NCBI RefSeq assembly: GCF_027594865.1
Contig: NZ_CP089391.1
Span: 6,912,501-6,976,500, forward strand
Length of the DNA: 64,000 bases
Source of the DNA: Bradyrhizobium xenonodulans
GTDB taxonomy: Bacteria; Pseudomonadota; Alphaproteobacteria; Rhizobiales; Xanthobacteraceae
Direction of reading: 5' to 3'
This document shows positions 29,272-38,501 of the stretch, piece after piece. The position numbers and the translations under genes are program-made. How positions within the stretch are numbered: the stretch's first letter is position 1; every line of letters starts with the position of its first letter. The notes under the pieces were generated by a model that was not told the DNA's origin, made no database searches, and was given only the letters and a program-made list of their open reading frames with translations.

Positions 29272-29653
29272 ATGATCGACCACATCCCCGTCGGCGTCAG
29301 CGATCTCAAACGCTCTGCAAGATTTTACGACGCCACGCTGCTGCCCGCGGGCTCCCGCGCCTGGTCACACGGCACTGCACAATTGGCTTCCGCAAGGCCT
29401 ATCCGGAGTTCTGGATCAATCTGCGCGAGGCGATACGGTACGGAGCACCGGAGAGCGGCGTGCATATCTGCCTGCGGGCGAAGATTACGGCCGAGGTCGA
29501 CGCGTTTCATGCCGCAGCCCTTGCGACCCGCGGCGCATCCGACGGCGCGCCGGGCATCCGCCGGCACGACCGCATGCGTTACTACGCAGCGTTCGCCTTC
29601 GATCCGATGGCAACCGGATCGAAACGGCGACGTTTCCGGCGGAAGAATCTTAG
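29272..29653 (+). pseudogene. VOC/glyoxalase-like protein, frameshifted
   Basis: The frame starts MIDHIPVGVSDLKRSARFYDATL, a clear vicinal-oxygen-chelate domain N-terminus, with a GA-rich ribosome-binding site. The family sequence then continues in shifted frames: AYPEFWINLREAI, SGVHICLRAKITAEVDAFHAAAL, ASDGAPGIRRHDRMRYYAAF, and finally TFPAEES at the stop (29651). At least two frameshifts are needed, so the gene is dead although little decayed. Its last codons overlap the stop of the LOG gene on the other strand. Confidence 0.85.
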
Positions 29654-30255
29654 AGCTTCCGCACGATGTCCGGCGCGAGCTGCTTTTCCGCCTCGGCGAT
29701 CTGGGCCGCCGCCGATTTCAGCTTCGGCAGGATGTCCTCGACGCAATCGGCCTTGAGGATATCGACGGAAAAGCCGGTGCGGATGAACTCGATCTGGCGC
29801 ATGTGCGACAGCAGCAACAACAGCGGCTCCCAGAAATTGGCGATATTGGCGAGGAGCACCGGCTTGGCGTGACGGCCGAGCTGCTTCCAGGTCAGTTGCT
29901 CGACCAGCTCCTCCAGCGTGCCGACGCCGCCCGGCAGTGCCACGAAGGCGTCGGAGCGCTCGAACATCAACCGCTTGCGCTCGTGCATGTCGGGCGTGAT
30001 GATCATTTCCTGCACGCGGGTCAGCGCATTCTCGCGCTTCCGCAGGAATTCGGGAATGATGCCGGTTACCATGCCGCCGTGATCGAGCACGGAGGTGGCG
30101 ACCGAGCCCATCAGGCCAAGCGAACCGCCGCCATAGACCAGGCGGATGTTGTTCTCGGCGAGCGCCTTGCCGAATGCCTTGGCGCCTTCGATGAAGTGGG
30201 AATTGGTCCCGGGACCGGAGCCGCAATAGACACAGACGGTTTTGATCGTGCTCAT
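29650..30255 (-). CDS. LOG family protein (cytokinin riboside 5'-monophosphate phosphoribohydrolase-like)
   Basis: A 201-residue Rossmann-fold protein. The start MSTIKTVCVYCGSGPG, the loop VYGGGSLGLMG and the catalytic signature PGGVGTLEELVEQLTW are the LOG hallmarks (PGGxGTxxE). LOG enzymes remove ribose 5'-phosphate from cytokinin nucleotides, releasing active free bases in one step; related proteins hydrolyse AMP. It is complete. It lies 300 bases downstream of fixR, same strand. Whether it is part of the symbiotic transcript or an ordinary housekeeping copy cannot be decided from sequence. Confidence 0.9.
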   Translation of the reverse strand: MSTIKTVCVYCGSGPGTNSHFIEGAKAFGKALAENNIRLVYGGGSLGLMGSVATSVLDHGGMVTGIIPEFLRKRENALTRVQEMIITPDMHERKRLMFERSDAFVALPGGVGTLEELVEQLTWKQLGRHAKPVLLANIANFWEPLLLLLSHMRQIEFIRTGFSVDILKADCVEDILPKLKSAAAQIAEAEKQLAPDIVRKL

Positions 30256-30561
30256 TGGTACCATGATGCTTTGCAGCGAAGTCTTTCGCTAGTCCAAGGT
30301 GTTGCGTTGAATGACGGGAGCCAGTTTACATCTGAACAGGCAAGCTTTGGGTTGACGACTCCTGATCGCAAACGGCGCTCTTCGGCAACGCGACCGCACG
30401 AGCAAATGTGTTGCACCTTCGTCCGGGGCAACGGATCTCCTGGCCAGATTGCAGACCTGAATTCTTTGACTGTCGCGTCATTGCAGTTTCGATTGACGGT
30501 CGCAGGTGTCGGCCAGGGAGACAAGCTTGTGTCGTGCACCGATCGGTCCATCTTCAGCCGA
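30256..30561. other. fixR-LOG intergenic region
   Basis: 306 bases without a gene. In Bradyrhizobium diazoefficiens nifA begins shortly after fixR; no trace of nifA is present here. Confidence 0.45.
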
Positions 30562-31398
30562 TCAGAGGTGTTGGCCACCATTGATCGGCACTTCGACGCC
30601 GGTGATATAACTGGCGTCATCCGAGCACAGGAAGAAGATGACCTTAGCGACCTCTTCAGGGGTCCCCACCCGGCGCAGTGGAATGTTCGGTACGACCCGT
30701 GCTTCCGTATCCGGTGACAAAATATCCGTCTTGATCTCGCCCGGGGCGATTGCATTCACACGAATTCCATGCGGCGCGTAGTCGTGAGCCATCTCGCGCG
30801 TGAGACACGCAAGAGCGGCTTTCGAAGTCGCGTAGGCACTGCCAGCGAAGGGGTGCACCCGCGAGCCTGCAATTGAGGTCACGTTGACGATCGATCCAGA
30901 CGCAGCTTTCAATTCGCCAAAGAGCCCCTGCGCAAGCAGAATTGGAGCCACCAAATTGAGATGGAATACGTCCATCCAGGTCTCGATCGATGTCGCCAAC
31001 GATGTTAGTCGTGCGCCGCTCGTCGTCTTCGGTGACATCGCTGCGTTGTTGACCAGGGCGTGCAACGGCGCGCCCGCGAGGCGCTCTTTAACCTCGGTGA
31101 TAGCGCGCGGCAGCAACCGATGCTCGCTGAGGTCGAGCTGGACATGATTGTCGGATGCGGCCTCCCAAGGACATCGCCGGGCATCGATCGGTTGCCGCGC
31201 GCAGGAGATGATCCGCCAGCCTGCTTCCGAAAACAGCTTTCCGGTGGCGTAACCTATCCCACGCGATGCTCCGGTCAGCAGCAGCGTCTTTCGGTCTCTC
31301 CGCCGGCCGCGTGCCTTGTCCGATTTGAATGAACTGCCCTCGTTGTCAACCGACATTCGTCTGGCGACCGCATCCTTGTTCGGCAGATCGGCCCTCAA
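30562..31398 (-). CDS. fixR: FixR, short-chain dehydrogenase/reductase of the fixR-nifA system
   Basis: SDR protein of 278 residues, the same length as Bradyrhizobium FixR. It shares that protein's distinctive stretches: TGASRGIG (42-49), FSEAGWRIISCARQP, CPWEA, LPRAITEVKERLAGAPLHALVNNA, WMDVFHLNLVAPILLAQGLF, GSRVHPFAGSAYATSKAAL and VPINGGQHL at the end. Catalytic Ser175, Tyr189 and Lys193 are present. The TTG start has GGAGG upstream and lies 26 bases after the predicted sigma-54 transcription start. FixR itself is not essential for fixation in B. japonicum; it is the first gene of the fixR-nifA operon there. Here nifA is 28 kb away. Confidence 0.9.
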   Translation of the reverse strand: MRADLPNKDAVARRMSVDNEGSSFKSDKARGRRRDRKTLLLTGASRGIGYATGKLFSEAGWRIISCARQPIDARRCPWEAASDNHVQLDLSEHRLLPRAITEVKERLAGAPLHALVNNAAMSPKTTSGARLTSLATSIETWMDVFHLNLVAPILLAQGLFGELKAASGSIVNVTSIAGSRVHPFAGSAYATSKAALACLTREMAHDYAPHGIRVNAIAPGEIKTDILSPDTEARVVPNIPLRRVGTPEEVAKVIFFLCSDDASYITGVEVPINGGQHL

Positions 31399-31434
31399 AC
31401 ACGCCTCCTATCAGGTTACACTCAACCTTCTTGG

Positions 31435-31450
31435 TGCAGGATTTGGGCCA
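31435..31450 (-). promoter_or_regulatory. Putative -24/-12 promoter of fixR
   Basis: Minus strand TGGCCCAAATCCTGCA: GG and GC are separated by exactly ten bases, with TGGC and TGCA as -24/-12 blocks. Predicted transcription starts about 12 bases downstream of GC and 26 bases before the fixR TTG. Known knowledge: B. japonicum fixR-nifA has overlapping promoters, one of them sigma-54/NifA-dependent. No TGT-N10-ACA activator was found nearby. The region 31451-31859 contains no recognised gene. Confidence 0.6.
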
Positions 31451-31859
31451 TCTCTACCGACAGAGTGATTCACGCGTGTTGCGAAGCCAGGCCCCGTGGT
31501 TTACGACCTGCTTGGCGAGTTCCAGACATCAAGTCCGTTGGCTTTCCGACAGCGGCAACGCGAGGACCGCGGCAAATGACCTTCACTCTTTTCGCGCACA
31601 GCTGCGCAAAACTTCGTTCAGTAGATCTGGGCTGAACGCGCGAGTGAAGGTCCTGCCGATGTTGAATGCCGCCGCACGCGGCTCGTCCCGATCCTCGCGG
31701 AGCTATCAGCAACAGGAGGGGCACCCATCCGTCCATCCAATGGTGCATGCCAATTCGAGACGCCCGCTCGCTAGCAACCCCAGCGGTTCATACCGCTGCT
31801 CTTGCCCCAATCCACCAAGGGGCATTCGAACGCGGGCGCCACGGAATAGAAGGCCATCC

Positions 31860-32606
31860 TCAGGCGTCAGCAGCCTCAAAGTACCTGGCGTAAGGTCCCT
31901 CTTTGAATTGGCGACGCAACTCATCAAAATCCTCTACGGTTTGGTCGAGCGGTCGCACTTCCTGGCGCTGAAGTTTGACGCGACCGGAAACATTCCGCAT
32001 ACGAACCCCGAGGAATTCCCAAACCAACTCCAAGCACAGGTGCGGCTCGCGAAGAAGCGTCTCATACTCCAGCTCGAGGATGTTGGTCGACGCGAAGGAC
32101 TGCCTGATCCTATCGTGGAACTCAGCGGTGGTCTTGAAGTAGGTTTCGCAGGTGCTGACGCTTAGGCTGACGAGTGGCGGTTGCGAGTCGTCGCTATCAG
32201 AGCTGTATTTCAGCCATTCACCGGTTTGCCTCGCCTGCACGAGTGAGCGGAGCGATTCCAGCGGATTTCTACGACACACGATGACCTTAAGGCGCGGCCA
32301 ACCGGCCAGCTCTGCCATCATCCCCGGACGGTCATGAAACTGCGGTTCGTTGATCTTGCAGCCAACATGAGTCACGTCGATTTTGTCGCTCGGCGTTGGA
32401 TAGCGCAAGTAGGCGCACTCCAGAAGCTCACGATCGCTACGTAGGAGCCGCGCCTTGTCGGGCCAATTTGGATCATACTCATTGAGCAATTCCCCGTTGC
32501 TCACCACGTTCGGATGTTCATTGAGCAATTCTTCCAGATAGTGGGTGCCGCTCCTCGGCATCGCGAGGATGACGAATGGCTCAGGCGATCGTTCCGATTT
32601 CAACAT
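31860..32606 (-). CDS. nodH: NodH, Nod-factor sulfotransferase
   Basis: A 248-residue sulfotransferase that transfers sulfate from PAPS to the reducing-end glucosamine of lipochitooligosaccharides. The 5'-phosphosulfate loop is MPRSGTHYLEELLNEHPNV (16 on). Long stretches are the same as rhizobial NodH: GELLN.YD.NWPDK, DRELLE, THVGCKINEPQF, RRN.LESLRS.VQARQTGEWLK, RPLDQTV and GPYARYFE. AGGAG precedes the ATG. It follows nodJ by 188 bases on the same strand, giving the order nodABCSIJH known from sulfating rhizobia. The PAPS-forming genes nodPQ are not in the window. Confidence 0.93.
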   Translation of the reverse strand: MLKSERSPEPFVILAMPRSGTHYLEELLNEHPNVVSNGELLNEYDPNWPDKARLLRSDRELLECAYLRYPTPSDKIDVTHVGCKINEPQFHDRPGMMAELAGWPRLKVIVCRRNPLESLRSLVQARQTGEWLKYSSDSDDSQPPLVSLSVSTCETYFKTTAEFHDRIRQSFASTNILELEYETLLREPHLCLELVWEFLGVRMRNVSGRVKLQRQEVRPLDQTVEDFDELRRQFKEGPYARYFEAADA

Positions 32607-32794
32607 TGTGACAGCTCCTGATTGACTCGGTCGAGACGGTTCGGCCCCTAACCAATGAGGCTAGATCAGCCCGCACGTGATACTATCGTTCCACAAGGCC
32701 AGATATATCGGTGAGATACGAGCATTCTTGCCGCCGGCTTCCACACCCGCAAATTTCCGCAGAACTGATTCACACTATGTGGGGCATGGTTTGT

Positions 32795-33586
32795 TCAACG
32801 CATCAGCCGGCGGCGAAGCAGCAAAGCCGATACGACGAACGCGACCACAGTGTATATGCAAAGTACGCCCACATGCAGGCCGACGCTGCTGGCGTCCCGG
32901 TCCAGCATTGCCGGCCGAATGAGATCAATCGAATGTGCTAAGGGCAACGCCTCTGCTACGCGCTGCAGCGCGATGGGCAGTTGAGCAACGGGAAAGATCG
33001 CGCCGCACAAGTACATCATGGGTGTGAGAAAGAGGGTCTGATAGAACACGAAGTAGTCGTAACTGGGCGCGAGCGCTATCACAACCATGGCGAGGCTGGC
33101 GAAGGCAACACCGGTGAGCGCGATAGCTGGCAGCGCATAAGGGATGGACGGCCACGCCGCATAGCCCAGCGCGGCGGCGATAATCGTAATTCCCGTTCCT
33201 GCCAGAACAGCCTTTGTCGCTGCCCACGCCAATTCACCGAGAACGACGTCGCCAAGCGTGAGCTCCGTGCAAAGGATGGCGTCCCAGGTGCGCTGGGCGT
33301 TCATCCGAGCGAAGGCCCCATAGACGGTTTCAAAGGTCGCCGAAATCATCGCGCTTGTCGCGACCATCCCAGCCGCCAGAAAGGCGACGTAAGAAATGCC
33401 ATCGACTTGGCCGATCATCAGTCCCAGGCCGAAGCCGAGACCGAACAAGGCGCCCATGGGCTCAGCGAGGTTTCCCAGAAGCGATGCCAGCGCCGCTTTG
33501 CGCCAAGCCATATAATTCCGGCGCCATACGGCGCTCCAGTTCCACGCATTGGCGGGCAGAGCCGCCGCGTACTGCTCCCACATCAT
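32795..33586 (-). CDS. nodJ: NodJ, membrane subunit of Nod-factor exporter
   Basis: ABC-2-type permease of 263 residues with about six hydrophobic segments (for example [53 protein letters not shown] and [21 protein letters not shown]). The start [39 protein letters not shown] is typical NodJ. The ATG directly abuts the nodI stop (TGA-ATG), so the pair is translationally coupled. With NodI it exports lipochitooligosaccharides. Confidence 0.96.
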   Translation of the reverse strand: MMWEQYAAALPANAWNWSAVWRRNYMAWRKAALASLLGNLAEPMGALFGLGFGLGLMIGQVDGISYVAFLAAGMVATSAMISATFETVYGAFARMNAQRTWDAILCTELTLGDVVLGELAWAATKAVLAGTGITIIAAALGYAAWPSIPYALPAIALTGVAFASLAMVVIALAPSYDYFVFYQTLFLTPMMYLCGAIFPVAQLPIALQRVAEALPLAHSIDLIRPAMLDRDASSVGLHVGVLCIYTVVAFVVSALLLRRRLMR

Positions 33587-34702
33587 TCAGTCCCTCATCT
33601 CCCGACCGGTCAACCGTAAGAAGACGTCCTCGAGGTTCGGTGGCCGCTGAAGCAGACGAAGACCGGTCCGCCCACGCAGCCGCGCGAGCACCTGCTCTGG
33701 ATTTGGCGCATAGCAAAAGAGCGTCTCGCCGCTGATTTCGGTGCGTTGAGCGAGCGGCTTGATGAGGCCGCAGAGCTCGTTCGGATCGCCACCGTAGACC
33801 TCAATGACTGGGCAACCGATCTGTTCGTCGATCAATGTGTGTGGCGGCCCTTCGGCGATCTTGCGTCCTGCCTCGAGGACGCATAGGCGATCGCACAATC
33901 GCTCCGCCTCCTCCATGAAGTGCGTCGTCAGAAGAATCGTCTTGCCGCGCGACAGCAGCGCGCGCAGCCGCTCCCAAATCAAATGCCGCGCATGCGGATC
34001 GAGCCCGGTGGTCGGCTCATCCAAGATAAGGATCTCCGGATCGTTGATGAGCGCCCGCGCCAGCGTCAGACGCCGCTTCATGCCACCGGACAGTTCGGTC
34101 ACCCGCGCGTCTGCCTTGCTCTCAAGGCGGGCGAACTCGAGAAGGGACGGAGTGATCTTCTCGACATCCTTTGCTGTCATCCCGAAATAGCGCCCGAACA
34201 CCAGCAGGTTTTCGCGTACGGTGAACTCGAGATCAAGATTGTCAGCTTGCGGAACGACGCCGATGCGCTTGCGCGCCAATCGAGCGCGTGCCGGCACTTT
34301 CTCGCCGAGCACCGTTATCTTGCCAGCCTCGGGCGTGGACATCCCGAGCATCAAACGCGCGATCGTGCTCTTGCCCGCGCCGTTCGGTCCCAACAAGCCG
34401 AAGCACTCTCCCGATGCCACCGTGAACGACAGCTGGTCGACGACCACCTTCTCGCCATAGGACTTTTTCACGGCCGTGAAATCGATAGCCACGTTCGATA
34501 CGCGCCCGCCCCCCCTGTCAGCCGGCGTGACCGGCGCCGGCTCCATCGCGATTGTTCGCCTTGAGATTGGCGCTGCTTCGACGCCGCCAAGCATTTTTTC
34601 CATTCCTTCTGCTACAATTTGTCGGCCGGACCAGCTCGCTGATCTCGCCTTCAACAACCGCAATGCGATCCGTCTGCGATACGGCAACTCTGACATAGTC
34701 AT
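33587..34702 (-). CDS. nodI: NodI, ATPase of Nod-factor exporter, with N-terminal extension
   Basis: ABC ATPase. Walker [10 protein letters not shown] is at 105-113, signature LSGGMKRR from 204, and Walker B LILDEP at 225-230, followed by [27 protein letters not shown]. The NodI domain proper begins at about residue 70 ([16 protein letters not shown]), so there are some 50-65 extra N-terminal residues of unknown origin ([30 protein letters not shown]). This long start is supported by GGAGG seven bases before the ATG at 34702, only 24 bases after the nodS stop. A shorter form from the ATG at 34546 is possible. nodU, which usually separates nodS and nodI, is missing. Confidence 0.93.
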   Translation of the reverse strand: MTMSELPYRRRIALRLLKARSASWSGRQIVAEGMEKMLGGVEAAPISRRTIAMEPAPVTPADRGGGRVSNVAIDFTAVKKSYGEKVVVDQLSFTVASGECFGLLGPNGAGKSTIARLMLGMSTPEAGKITVLGEKVPARARLARKRIGVVPQADNLDLEFTVRENLLVFGRYFGMTAKDVEKITPSLLEFARLESKADARVTELSGGMKRRLTLARALINDPEILILDEPTTGLDPHARHLIWERLRALLSRGKTILLTTHFMEEAERLCDRLCVLEAGRKIAEGPPHTLIDEQIGCPVIEVYGGDPNELCGLIKPLAQRTEISGETLFCYAPNPEQVLARLRGRTGLRLLQRPPNLEDVFLRLTGREMRD

Positions 34703-34726
34703 TTGTCAGCCTCCGAAGCGGGTTGC

Positions 34727-35329
34727 TTATGCAGACGGCCTCCGAAAGCTGGCGATCAAGCAATCTTCGTTATCCGACTCACCTTGGCAGTGGACACGCT
34801 CGATCTCGACCAACGCTTCATTCAACATGGCGATGACGGTCTCTGCACCGGCTGCGTGTCCCCAGCGTCGGCAGATGTGGTCGCGCGCCGATCCGAACAC
34901 CACAAGCCCGCCTGGCGCGAGCATTCCGACCAAGTTGTCGACCGCCGTGCGCATCTCCAGCGTGTCGCTGAGGTAATAGAGGACTTCTGCTACAACAATA
35001 AGGTCGAACCGCTCTGGTGGTGAAAAGTGTTGGAGGTCAGCGACTTTCCAGCCGATGTGTGACCATCTCTCCGTCCGGTGACGTGCGCGGCTAATGGCCT
35101 GCGGCACGACGTCGACGACCGTGAGCCGCTTGCAGTGAGGCGCGAGCATCTCGGTGAATGCGCCGGCAGCGCAACCGACCTCCAACGCACTTGTGATGCT
35201 TTGGCGGGAGAGCGACATCCGAAGCATTTGCGTGTATCGCTCCCGCTCGAACGGATTCGCGTCCAGACGCCACGGATCATCGGCGACCAATTCTCGCTCT
35301 AGCAACTGATAGTTCTTGTCTAGGCTCAC
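34727..35329 (-). CDS. nodS: NodS, Nod-factor N-methyltransferase
   Basis: A 200-residue SAM-dependent methyltransferase. The SAM-binding motif EVGCAAGAFTEML begins at residue 50, then TVVDVVPQAISRAR, and the post-motif FDLIVVAEVLYYL. NodS N-methylates the terminal non-reducing glucosamine of the de-N-acetylated chitooligosaccharide after NodB and before NodA acts. It lies 50 bases after nodC and 24 before nodI. With nodU missing, methylation without 6-O-carbamoylation is predicted, unless a carbamoyltransferase is elsewhere. Confidence 0.95.
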   Translation of the reverse strand: MSLDKNYQLLERELVADDPWRLDANPFERERYTQMLRMSLSRQSITSALEVGCAAGAFTEMLAPHCKRLTVVDVVPQAISRARHRTERWSHIGWKVADLQHFSPPERFDLIVVAEVLYYLSDTLEMRTAVDNLVGMLAPGGLVVFGSARDHICRRWGHAAGAETVIAMLNEALVEIERVHCQGESDNEDCLIASFRRPSA

Positions 35330-35379
35330 GAGCTTCTCACCTCTTTGACGCGCACAGTTACGCGTCGCCTCCAGGCCTG

Positions 35380-36714
35380 TCAGGTACCGTCAACGTCAAA
35401 CGCATGTGTACGTGTGGCCGTTTCGCCCATCGACGGTGCAATACCCGAATGGCCTGTGGCATCTAACCTGGCGCTCTGCCTCGGCGTGCTGGCCTGACCT
35501 TCACCTGAATCTGGCATATTGGCGGACTTGCGCGACAACCAGTCACTGTTGCCCAATGTGCACAACGCATATACCTTCACAGGAAGTAACAGGAACATGC
35601 TGATCGGTTTGTGTAGAGCGAAAGCGAGAAAGCGAAGCTGTCGGGCACGAAATGCTGCCAAGCTGCAGCGAACCATGGTCATTGACGCGATGATCAGTAC
35701 CGTCGGCCACGGCAACTCGCTCGTCAGTGCGATTTGCGCAAGCGCGGTCAGTATTGAAACGCCGAGCAGAAGCGGAAGGAGGTTCTGCCCGACAATGTCC
35801 AGCGTGATGTAGAAGTCGAGGCGTGGCAGCAGGGGTAGCGCAAGCGCTGTATCCCGGAAGGTACTCCGTGCCCACCGCAACTGTTGACGCAGATATGGCA
35901 CCAGCCTATCCGGAACGACGGTTGCTGCGATCGCATCAGGAACGTACTCAGTTCGAAATCCGGCCGCGAGCATCAGGATCGTGAGATGGCGATCCTCGCC
36001 AAAGTCGCTTGGCTTTCCTCGAAAATACTGCGTCTCGTACTCGTGGAGGACCAAATCGAGCGCCGATCGGCGATACATGGCGCACGGGCCACAGCAACAC
36101 AAGACGGCTCCGAAGCGAGCTTCCGCCAAACGCTCTTCATTACAGGCTAGCCAGTACTCCATATCTATCAGCCTGGTCAGCCAAGTGCCGCTTCGATTGC
36201 TGGCTGTGAGCTGCCCCATAACAGCGCCAACCGCTGGATTTTGCATCTTCCGTACAAGCTTGGTCACCACGTCGACGGCGATTGTCGAATCTGAATCGAC
36301 GTTGAGAACCAAATCGCCGGACGAGCGGCGCAGCGCTGCAATTTGCGCCTTGCGCTTGCCAACATTCTTTCCCAGCCACATAAAGTTGAACCGCGGATCA
36401 TCTGTGTAGGCGTCCTGTACAGGCCACAGGTACCTACGATTTTCCGAGCCGTCATCTACCACGTACACCCGCACTTGCCCTTCGTAGTCTTGGCTTGCGA
36501 TCGACTCCAGGCACGCCGACAGCGTGCGCGGGTCCTCGTTAAAGCAGGGCACGATCACATCGACGCTCGGCAGCGGGCCAGTCTCGGAAGCGTCGTCAGT
36601 CGGGGACGGGATCTGTGTTCGGAGCGCGTTGAGCGTCTGCGTGCTCCTGTAGATGGCGGACAGCAGGGCATAGGACGACACAGCGACAACGCTTGTTGTG
36701 GCAAGCAGATTCAT
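35380..36714 (-). CDS. nodC: NodC, chitooligosaccharide synthase
   Basis: Processive family-2 glycosyltransferase of 444 residues that builds the GlcNAc backbone of Nod factors. Inner-membrane segments are MNLLATTSVVAVSSYALLSAIY at the start and three helices near the end. Catalytic motifs are DDGS (87-90), DSD (140-142), GED (239-241) and QQLRW (277-281). The ATG at 36714 matches the family start; the open frame extends 68 codons upstream inside nodB and is not coding. The start lies inside or just after the nodB end (overlap of 17 bases), which is common in nod operons. The C-terminal ~60 residues are polar and variable. Confidence 0.96.
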   Translation of the reverse strand: MNLLATTSVVAVSSYALLSAIYRSTQTLNALRTQIPSPTDDASETGPLPSVDVIVPCFNEDPRTLSACLESIASQDYEGQVRVYVVDDGSENRRYLWPVQDAYTDDPRFNFMWLGKNVGKRKAQIAALRRSSGDLVLNVDSDSTIAVDVVTKLVRKMQNPAVGAVMGQLTASNRSGTWLTRLIDMEYWLACNEERLAEARFGAVLCCCGPCAMYRRSALDLVLHEYETQYFRGKPSDFGEDRHLTILMLAAGFRTEYVPDAIAATVVPDRLVPYLRQQLRWARSTFRDTALALPLLPRLDFYITLDIVGQNLLPLLLGVSILTALAQIALTSELPWPTVLIIASMTMVRCSLAAFRARQLRFLAFALHKPISMFLLLPVKVYALCTLGNSDWLSRKSANMPDSGEGQASTPRQSARLDATGHSGIAPSMGETATRTHAFDVDGT

Positions 36715-36730
36715 GGGGGGCGGCTCTTTT

Positions 36731-37387
36731 TCAATGAGACTGAGGAAGTGAGCAGATGGCGAATCCTTGCTCGCCCAATGCCGGAATAAGCCGGGAAAGC
36801 GCCTCGAGGGTCTGATCGCGACCGCAATCGATGGCTTGTTCGCGCTCGACGGGAGGACATCCGTCGTGCAAGAGCACAACAGCACCGGGCCGGACCGACG
36901 CCAGCACTGCGTCAACAATCGCCGGAACGCCTGGACGAGACCAGTCTCTCGGGTCTACTGACCAGTGCAAGGGAACCAGTCCAGCTCTGGTTGACATCGT
37001 GAATACCTGGTCAGTCCAGATGCCATACGGAGCACGTATGTGCCGCAGTGACGCCTCGGGACAAACCGTCCTGATGACGTCGCTCGCCGACTGAATCTCA
37101 TGTTGCACCTCAGCTGGTTCGCATCGGGAGAGATCGGGATGTGTCATCGTGTGGTTTCCGACTTCATGCCCTTCTGCGATTATTCGTTGGATCAGTTTCG
37201 GGTGAGCTGCCGCGCACGTCCCGATGACGAAGAAAGTCGCCGGAGCCTCGTGCTCGGCAAGAACATCAAGGATAGACGCCGTCCAACGTGGATCCGGACC
37301 GTCGTCAAAGGTCAGGTAAACGTTACGATCTCCGGTGGCGCTAACGTGCTCGCTTCGCGCTTCCGACAAGCGGCCGGGGCAGGTCAC
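36731..37387 (-). CDS. nodB: NodB, chitooligosaccharide deacetylase
   Basis: Polysaccharide-deacetylase-family enzyme of about 218 residues that removes the acetyl group from the non-reducing end. Metal-binding and catalytic motifs are TFDDGP (26-31), the [10 protein letters not shown] block with the zinc histidines (79 and 83) and the RAPYG motif. I chose the GTG at 37387 because it overlaps the nodA stop (GTGA); an ATG 14 codons upstream inside nodA is the alternative. nodC begins 17 bases after the stop. Confidence 0.94.
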   Translation of the reverse strand: MTCPGRLSEARSEHVSATGDRNVYLTFDDGPDPRWTASILDVLAEHEAPATFFVIGTCAAAHPKLIQRIIAEGHEVGNHTMTHPDLSRCEPAEVQHEIQSASDVIRTVCPEASLRHIRAPYGIWTDQVFTMSTRAGLVPLHWSVDPRDWSRPGVPAIVDAVLASVRPGAVVLLHDGCPPVEREQAIDCGRDQTLEALSRLIPALGEQGFAICSLPQSH

Positions 37388-38019
37388 AGCTCTGGCCCGT
37401 TCCGATCGATCATGGTCCCGACCGGCCATTCGCTTATCGGACGTCCGATTGGGAAGACCAGAACTACCAAGTCGTCGTCGGTACGGGTCGGCGGCAAGTC
37501 GAGATGAATATCCGGCCGCGTTGAACGCACGCTCACTCCCGGCAAAACCGTCGCGAGACCCTGACGGCCGACCAGCTTGGTCACATGCTTCTGTAACGCC
37601 TGCCGTACTGCACCAAAGCCAAACGGGACCGCGAGCTGCTGCAGCACCGGATACATCACCCGCATTGAGTGCGTGATCCCCAGCCCCTCCAGATCCGGAC
37701 GAACACCGTACAATCCTAGCTCAGCCACGAGCAGGTCGACGTCCCCGACTTTGATGAAGCGGCGCAGTGCGCCGATATGAGCTGCGATGCCGTGCGCATC
37801 GTAGCCGATGACACGAATCTCGGGCCTCGCGCCGGCCCAGCTTCGTCCGCCTTCGAACGGCTTTGCATTGAATTCACCGGTCGGCCCGTACGTCTTACGA
37901 AAGAACTCGGACAGTTCGATGTGTTCAGCAAGTTGCAACTCGTTTTCCCAGCACACCCTCCACCGGACTTTGGAGTGCGTGGAGAACACTCCTGTATCGT
38001 TGGATATGGCAATGTTCAT
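37384..38019 (-). CDS. nodA: NodA, Nod-factor N-acyltransferase
   Basis: A 211-residue acyltransferase that attaches the fatty chain to the deacetylated end of the chitooligosaccharide. The protein shows the standard NodA blocks [75 protein letters not shown] and [14 protein letters not shown]. The ATG at 38019 is preceded by GGGGA at proper spacing and matches the Bradyrhizobium start MNIA; the 19 upstream codons are leader. It is the first gene of nodABCSIJ-H and is controlled by nod box 3 about 425 bases upstream. Confidence 0.97.
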   Translation of the reverse strand: MNIAISNDTGVFSTHSKVRWRVCWENELQLAEHIELSEFFRKTYGPTGEFNAKPFEGGRSWAGARPEIRVIGYDAHGIAAHIGALRRFIKVGDVDLLVAELGLYGVRPDLEGLGITHSMRVMYPVLQQLAVPFGFGAVRQALQKHVTKLVGRQGLATVLPGVSVRSTRPDIHLDLPPTRTDDDLVVLVFPIGRPISEWPVGTMIDRNGPEL

Positions 38020-38444
38020 GGTGGTCCCCGTTGCGACGTTCGATATTTGATCTGGTACTTTGTGCACGCGCGTCACTCATTCTCGCAGGCGCATTCATGC
38101 GCCAACTGGACACCTCGGCGCGCGTTGGCCAGTGCCCACCGGTCGGAGGAGCCGCGTTCACGATGCAGATGACATTGAGGCGGGGCGCCATTCGCATGAG
38201 ATCGGGCGGATATTTCAGCCGCGCTTTGGGCAGATCGCCTTGGAGCCGCGATCCATTTGGACGCGCCGCCAGCGTGCTTGACATCCGTAAGCGGACCGAG
38301 GAACGGCGGGGTCGCGTTCGAGATGAGCCGCGGTGGATACTTAGAGGATGCTAGATAATCCCTCTCGGGGCTGGTCCAACGATTAATAATCATTGTGGTA
38401 CGCCTCACTCCGATCCGACGTTTTTGGTATCTCGCACTGCATCA
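38020..38444 (-). other. Long nodA leader
   Basis: Between nod box and nodA lie 425 bases. In B. japonicum this interval holds nodY. Two overlapping minus frames (38073-38408 and 37925-38284) are open here, but neither resembles a protein I can name, so a degenerate nodY-like gene or an untranslated leader are both possible. Confidence 0.4.
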
Positions 38445-38492
38445 AATTGGTAAAATCGATTGTTTCTATGGTAGACATCCACGGGCTGGATA
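38445..38492 (-). promoter_or_regulatory. nod box 3, promoter element of nodABCSIJH
   Basis: Plus-strand AATTGGTAAAATCGATTG, then TTTCTATGG...CATCCACGGGCTGGAT: the reverse complement of the nod box consensus, so it drives minus-strand transcription into nodA. It sits in the nodD1-nodA intergenic region, ten bases before the nodD1 start, the classical arrangement for flavonoid-NodD induction. Confidence 0.95.
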
Positions 38493-38501
38493 CTTCCCAC
38501 C

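Noticed and set aside
34703..34726. Search for nodU or its remnant between nodS and nodI.
   Set aside because: Only 24 bases separate the genes and the NodI extension is not recognisably NodU.
38020..38076. Longer nodA start at 38076.
   Set aside because: NodA similarity starts at MNIA (38019), which has GGGGA at proper spacing; the upstream 19 codons lack conservation.
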